From the NCBI GenBank assembly GCA_937998645.1, contig CALLCZ010000160.1:1-43793 (forward strand): a DNA stretch of 43,793 nucleotides, written 5' to 3'. The notes below the pieces were generated by a model. That model was not told the origin of the DNA. It saw only the letters and a list, made by a program, of their open reading frames with translations, and did not search any database. This document shows positions 42,705 to 43,793 of the stretch, piece after piece. Position 1 is the first letter of the stretch; each line of letters starts with the position of its first letter. Source of the DNA: an uncultured Gammaproteobacteria bacterium. GTDB lineage: Bacteria; Pseudomonadota; Gammaproteobacteria; SZUA-229. The position numbers and the translations under genes are program-made.

Positions 42705-43523
42705 ATGCGTCTAATTTTGCTGTCATGCATCCTGATTTTATCGGCTTGCACCAATTATATTTTTTATCCCATGAAGGAGCATGTCCTCACACCGGATGCC
42801 ATTGGTATTATGTACGAGGACATCTTTGTCGAAACCAGGGATAATTTCCAGCTCCATGGATGGCGACTGTTTTCCGAGGATAAAGCCAAAGGCACATTGT
42901 TGTTTTTCCACGGTAATGCCGAGAACATCAGTACACATTTTGCCAATGTGTACTGGCTGGTGGCTCATGGTTACGATGTATATTTATTCGATTATCGTGG
43001 CTATGGGCAATCGCAAGGCGAGGCTGAGCTCGATCCCATTATTGATGATATGGAGTTGCTGATTGGGCATGTGATTGACGATCTGCCCGAGGATCATCAG
43101 CTCATCGTCATGGGGCAGAGCCTGGGAGCCAGCCTGTCGATATACTCGGTCGCACACAGCCAGCACCGTGACAGGATCGCGGCACTGGTTTCGGTCGCGG
43201 CATTCAGTGACTACCATGACATCGCTCAGGACGCGCTGTCGAGCAGCTGGCTGTTCTGGCTGTTTCAGTGGCCGCTGTCAAAGACAATCAGCAATACCTA
43301 CAGCCCGGTTGAATCCGTCGACAAGGTGGCGCCTTTACCGATTTTTATCTTGCACAGTGATGAAGATGAGATCATCGATTACTATCATGCAGAGGTATTG
43401 TATGAAGCTGCTCTGGAACCAAAACAGCTGGTTACACTTGAAGGCGGCCATAATGCCACTTTCAACCAGGACAGTAACAGGCAGAAATTGCTCGACGTTC
43501 TAAATGCTATAATTGCGAACTGA
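42705..43523 (+). CDS. Lipoprotein alpha/beta hydrolase
   Basis: A serine hydrolase of the alpha/beta fold, related to BEM46/serine aminopeptidase-like proteins. The lipoprotein signal MRLILLSCILILSAC places the modified Cys at 15. The core has FFHGNAENIS (oxyanion region), YRGYGQSQGEAE, nucleophile Ser in GQSLGA, an acidic residue in HSDEDEIID and the final His in GGHNATF. The substrate is unknown. ATG 42705 gives a compact lipoprotein signal and is preferred; in-frame starts at 42684 and 42663 would add 7 or 14 residues. It is convergent with the DUF302 gene. Confidence 0.87.
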   Translation: MRLILLSCILILSACTNYIFYPMKEHVLTPDAIGIMYEDIFVETRDNFQLHGWRLFSEDKAKGTLLFFHGNAENISTHFANVYWLVAHGYDVYLFDYRGYGQSQGEAELDPIIDDMELLIGHVIDDLPEDHQLIVMGQSLGASLSIYSVAHSQHRDRIAALVSVAAFSDYHDIAQDALSSSWLFWLFQWPLSKTISNTYSPVESVDKVAPLPIFILHSDEDEIIDYYHAEVLYEAALEPKQLVTLEGGHNATFNQDSNRQKLLDVLNAIIAN

Positions 43524-43543
43524 TCAGTACGGCGCAACGTCTG

Positions 43544-43793
43544 TCACTGGGTTGCCACCCTGGAAAAATTAAACAGTGCCCTGGATATTTTGCCGACAAC
43601 ATCATCGCAACCGCTGATGTTATGCCGGTCTGCTATGTATTGCGGGTCATTGTAGGCAAACCACACCTGGCCATCGGCATCTTCATAGACCAGTGCTTTT
43701 TGCGGCAGGTCGAGCGCGGCCAGCTGCTGACACTGCATCAGCGGTGTGCCGACTTTGGGGTTGCCGAATATCAGCAGCTCGGTTGGCCTTAAC
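43544..43793 (-). CDS. DUF302 protein, 3' part (runs off the window)
   Basis: The frame stays open to the right edge and encodes RPTELLIFGNPKVGTPL followed by a Cys-containing segment, then DLPQKALVYEDADGQVWFAY and NDPQYIADRH, which is the end of a DUF302 domain. The N-terminus, including any signal peptide, lies beyond the window. DUF302 proteins are small, often exported and of unknown function. The stop is 20 bp from the hydrolase stop. Confidence 0.88.
   Translation of the reverse strand, partial: LRPTELLIFGNPKVGTPLMQCQQLAALDLPQKALVYEDADGQVWFAYNDPQYIADRHNISGCDDVVGKISRALFNFSRVATQ

Overview
The window looks like a chromosomal segment of a gammaproteobacterium of moderate G+C content, probably a free-living respiratory or sulfur-metabolising type. 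This is inferred from gene content and order only: yoaA next to tsaB, prfB followed by lysS, an sdhCDAB-sdhE operon, rnr followed by rlmB, an exported DsrE-like protein, a NapC-type tetrahaem cytochrome, a TSUP-type exporter and molybdopterin genes. I cannot name the genus.

Layout. 1-445: possible tail of an upstream gene, a terminator and a long inverted repeat. 446-8746 (all +): mrcB, a TPR lipoprotein, a YoaA/DinG-type helicase, tsaB, prfB with its programmed +1 frameshift, and lysS. 8918-9979 (-): ygfZ. 10175-13852 (+): sdhC-sdhD-sdhA-sdhB-sdhE, with three repeat elements lodged between sdhA and sdhB. 13937-14320: first tandem array of palindromic repeats. 14346-18137: mtnA, an exported DsrE-like protein, a DUF2788 membrane protein, a three-cluster Fe-S protein, a SpoIIAA-like protein and tRNA-Leu(CAG). 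18229-25334 (+): rnr, rlmB, an uncharacterised gene, recJ and pyrD. 25639-28477 (+): a DUF2892 membrane protein and a HAMP-PAS-GGDEF-EAL protein with a degenerate EAL domain. 28767-29255: a lipoprotein with an HExxH motif. 29344-29848: second palindromic array. 29979-34880 (all -): hybrid sensor kinase, pdxT, pdxS, tetrahaem cytochrome. 34881-36132: no long gene, but two short candidate genes with ribosome-binding sites and terminators, plus hairpins. 36133-39868: a TSUP transporter with moaA (-), and divergent moaB-moeA (+). 39872-43793: a DUF4105/beta-barrel protein, a DUF3015 protein, a lipoprotein alpha/beta hydrolase and the 3' part of a DUF302 gene.

Most long genes are ordinary housekeeping genes. 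They cover cell-wall synthesis, tRNA modification, translation termination and charging, the TCA cycle and respiratory chain, RNA decay, DNA repair, pyrimidine, PLP and molybdopterin synthesis, and signalling. I found no phage, CRISPR array, toxin-antitoxin pair, transposase or obvious defence system.

The unusual content is non-coding or very small. At least five kinds of palindromic repeat sit in gene 3' ends and operon gaps. Two of them form arrays with a period of about 104 bp in which arm types are shuffled between neighbouring units. The 34.9-36.1 kb gap carries a 37-residue membrane peptide gene and a 34-codon ORF on opposite strands, each with its own terminator. These are the best places to look for something undescribed. 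None of the functional ideas attached to them is proven by sequence alone.
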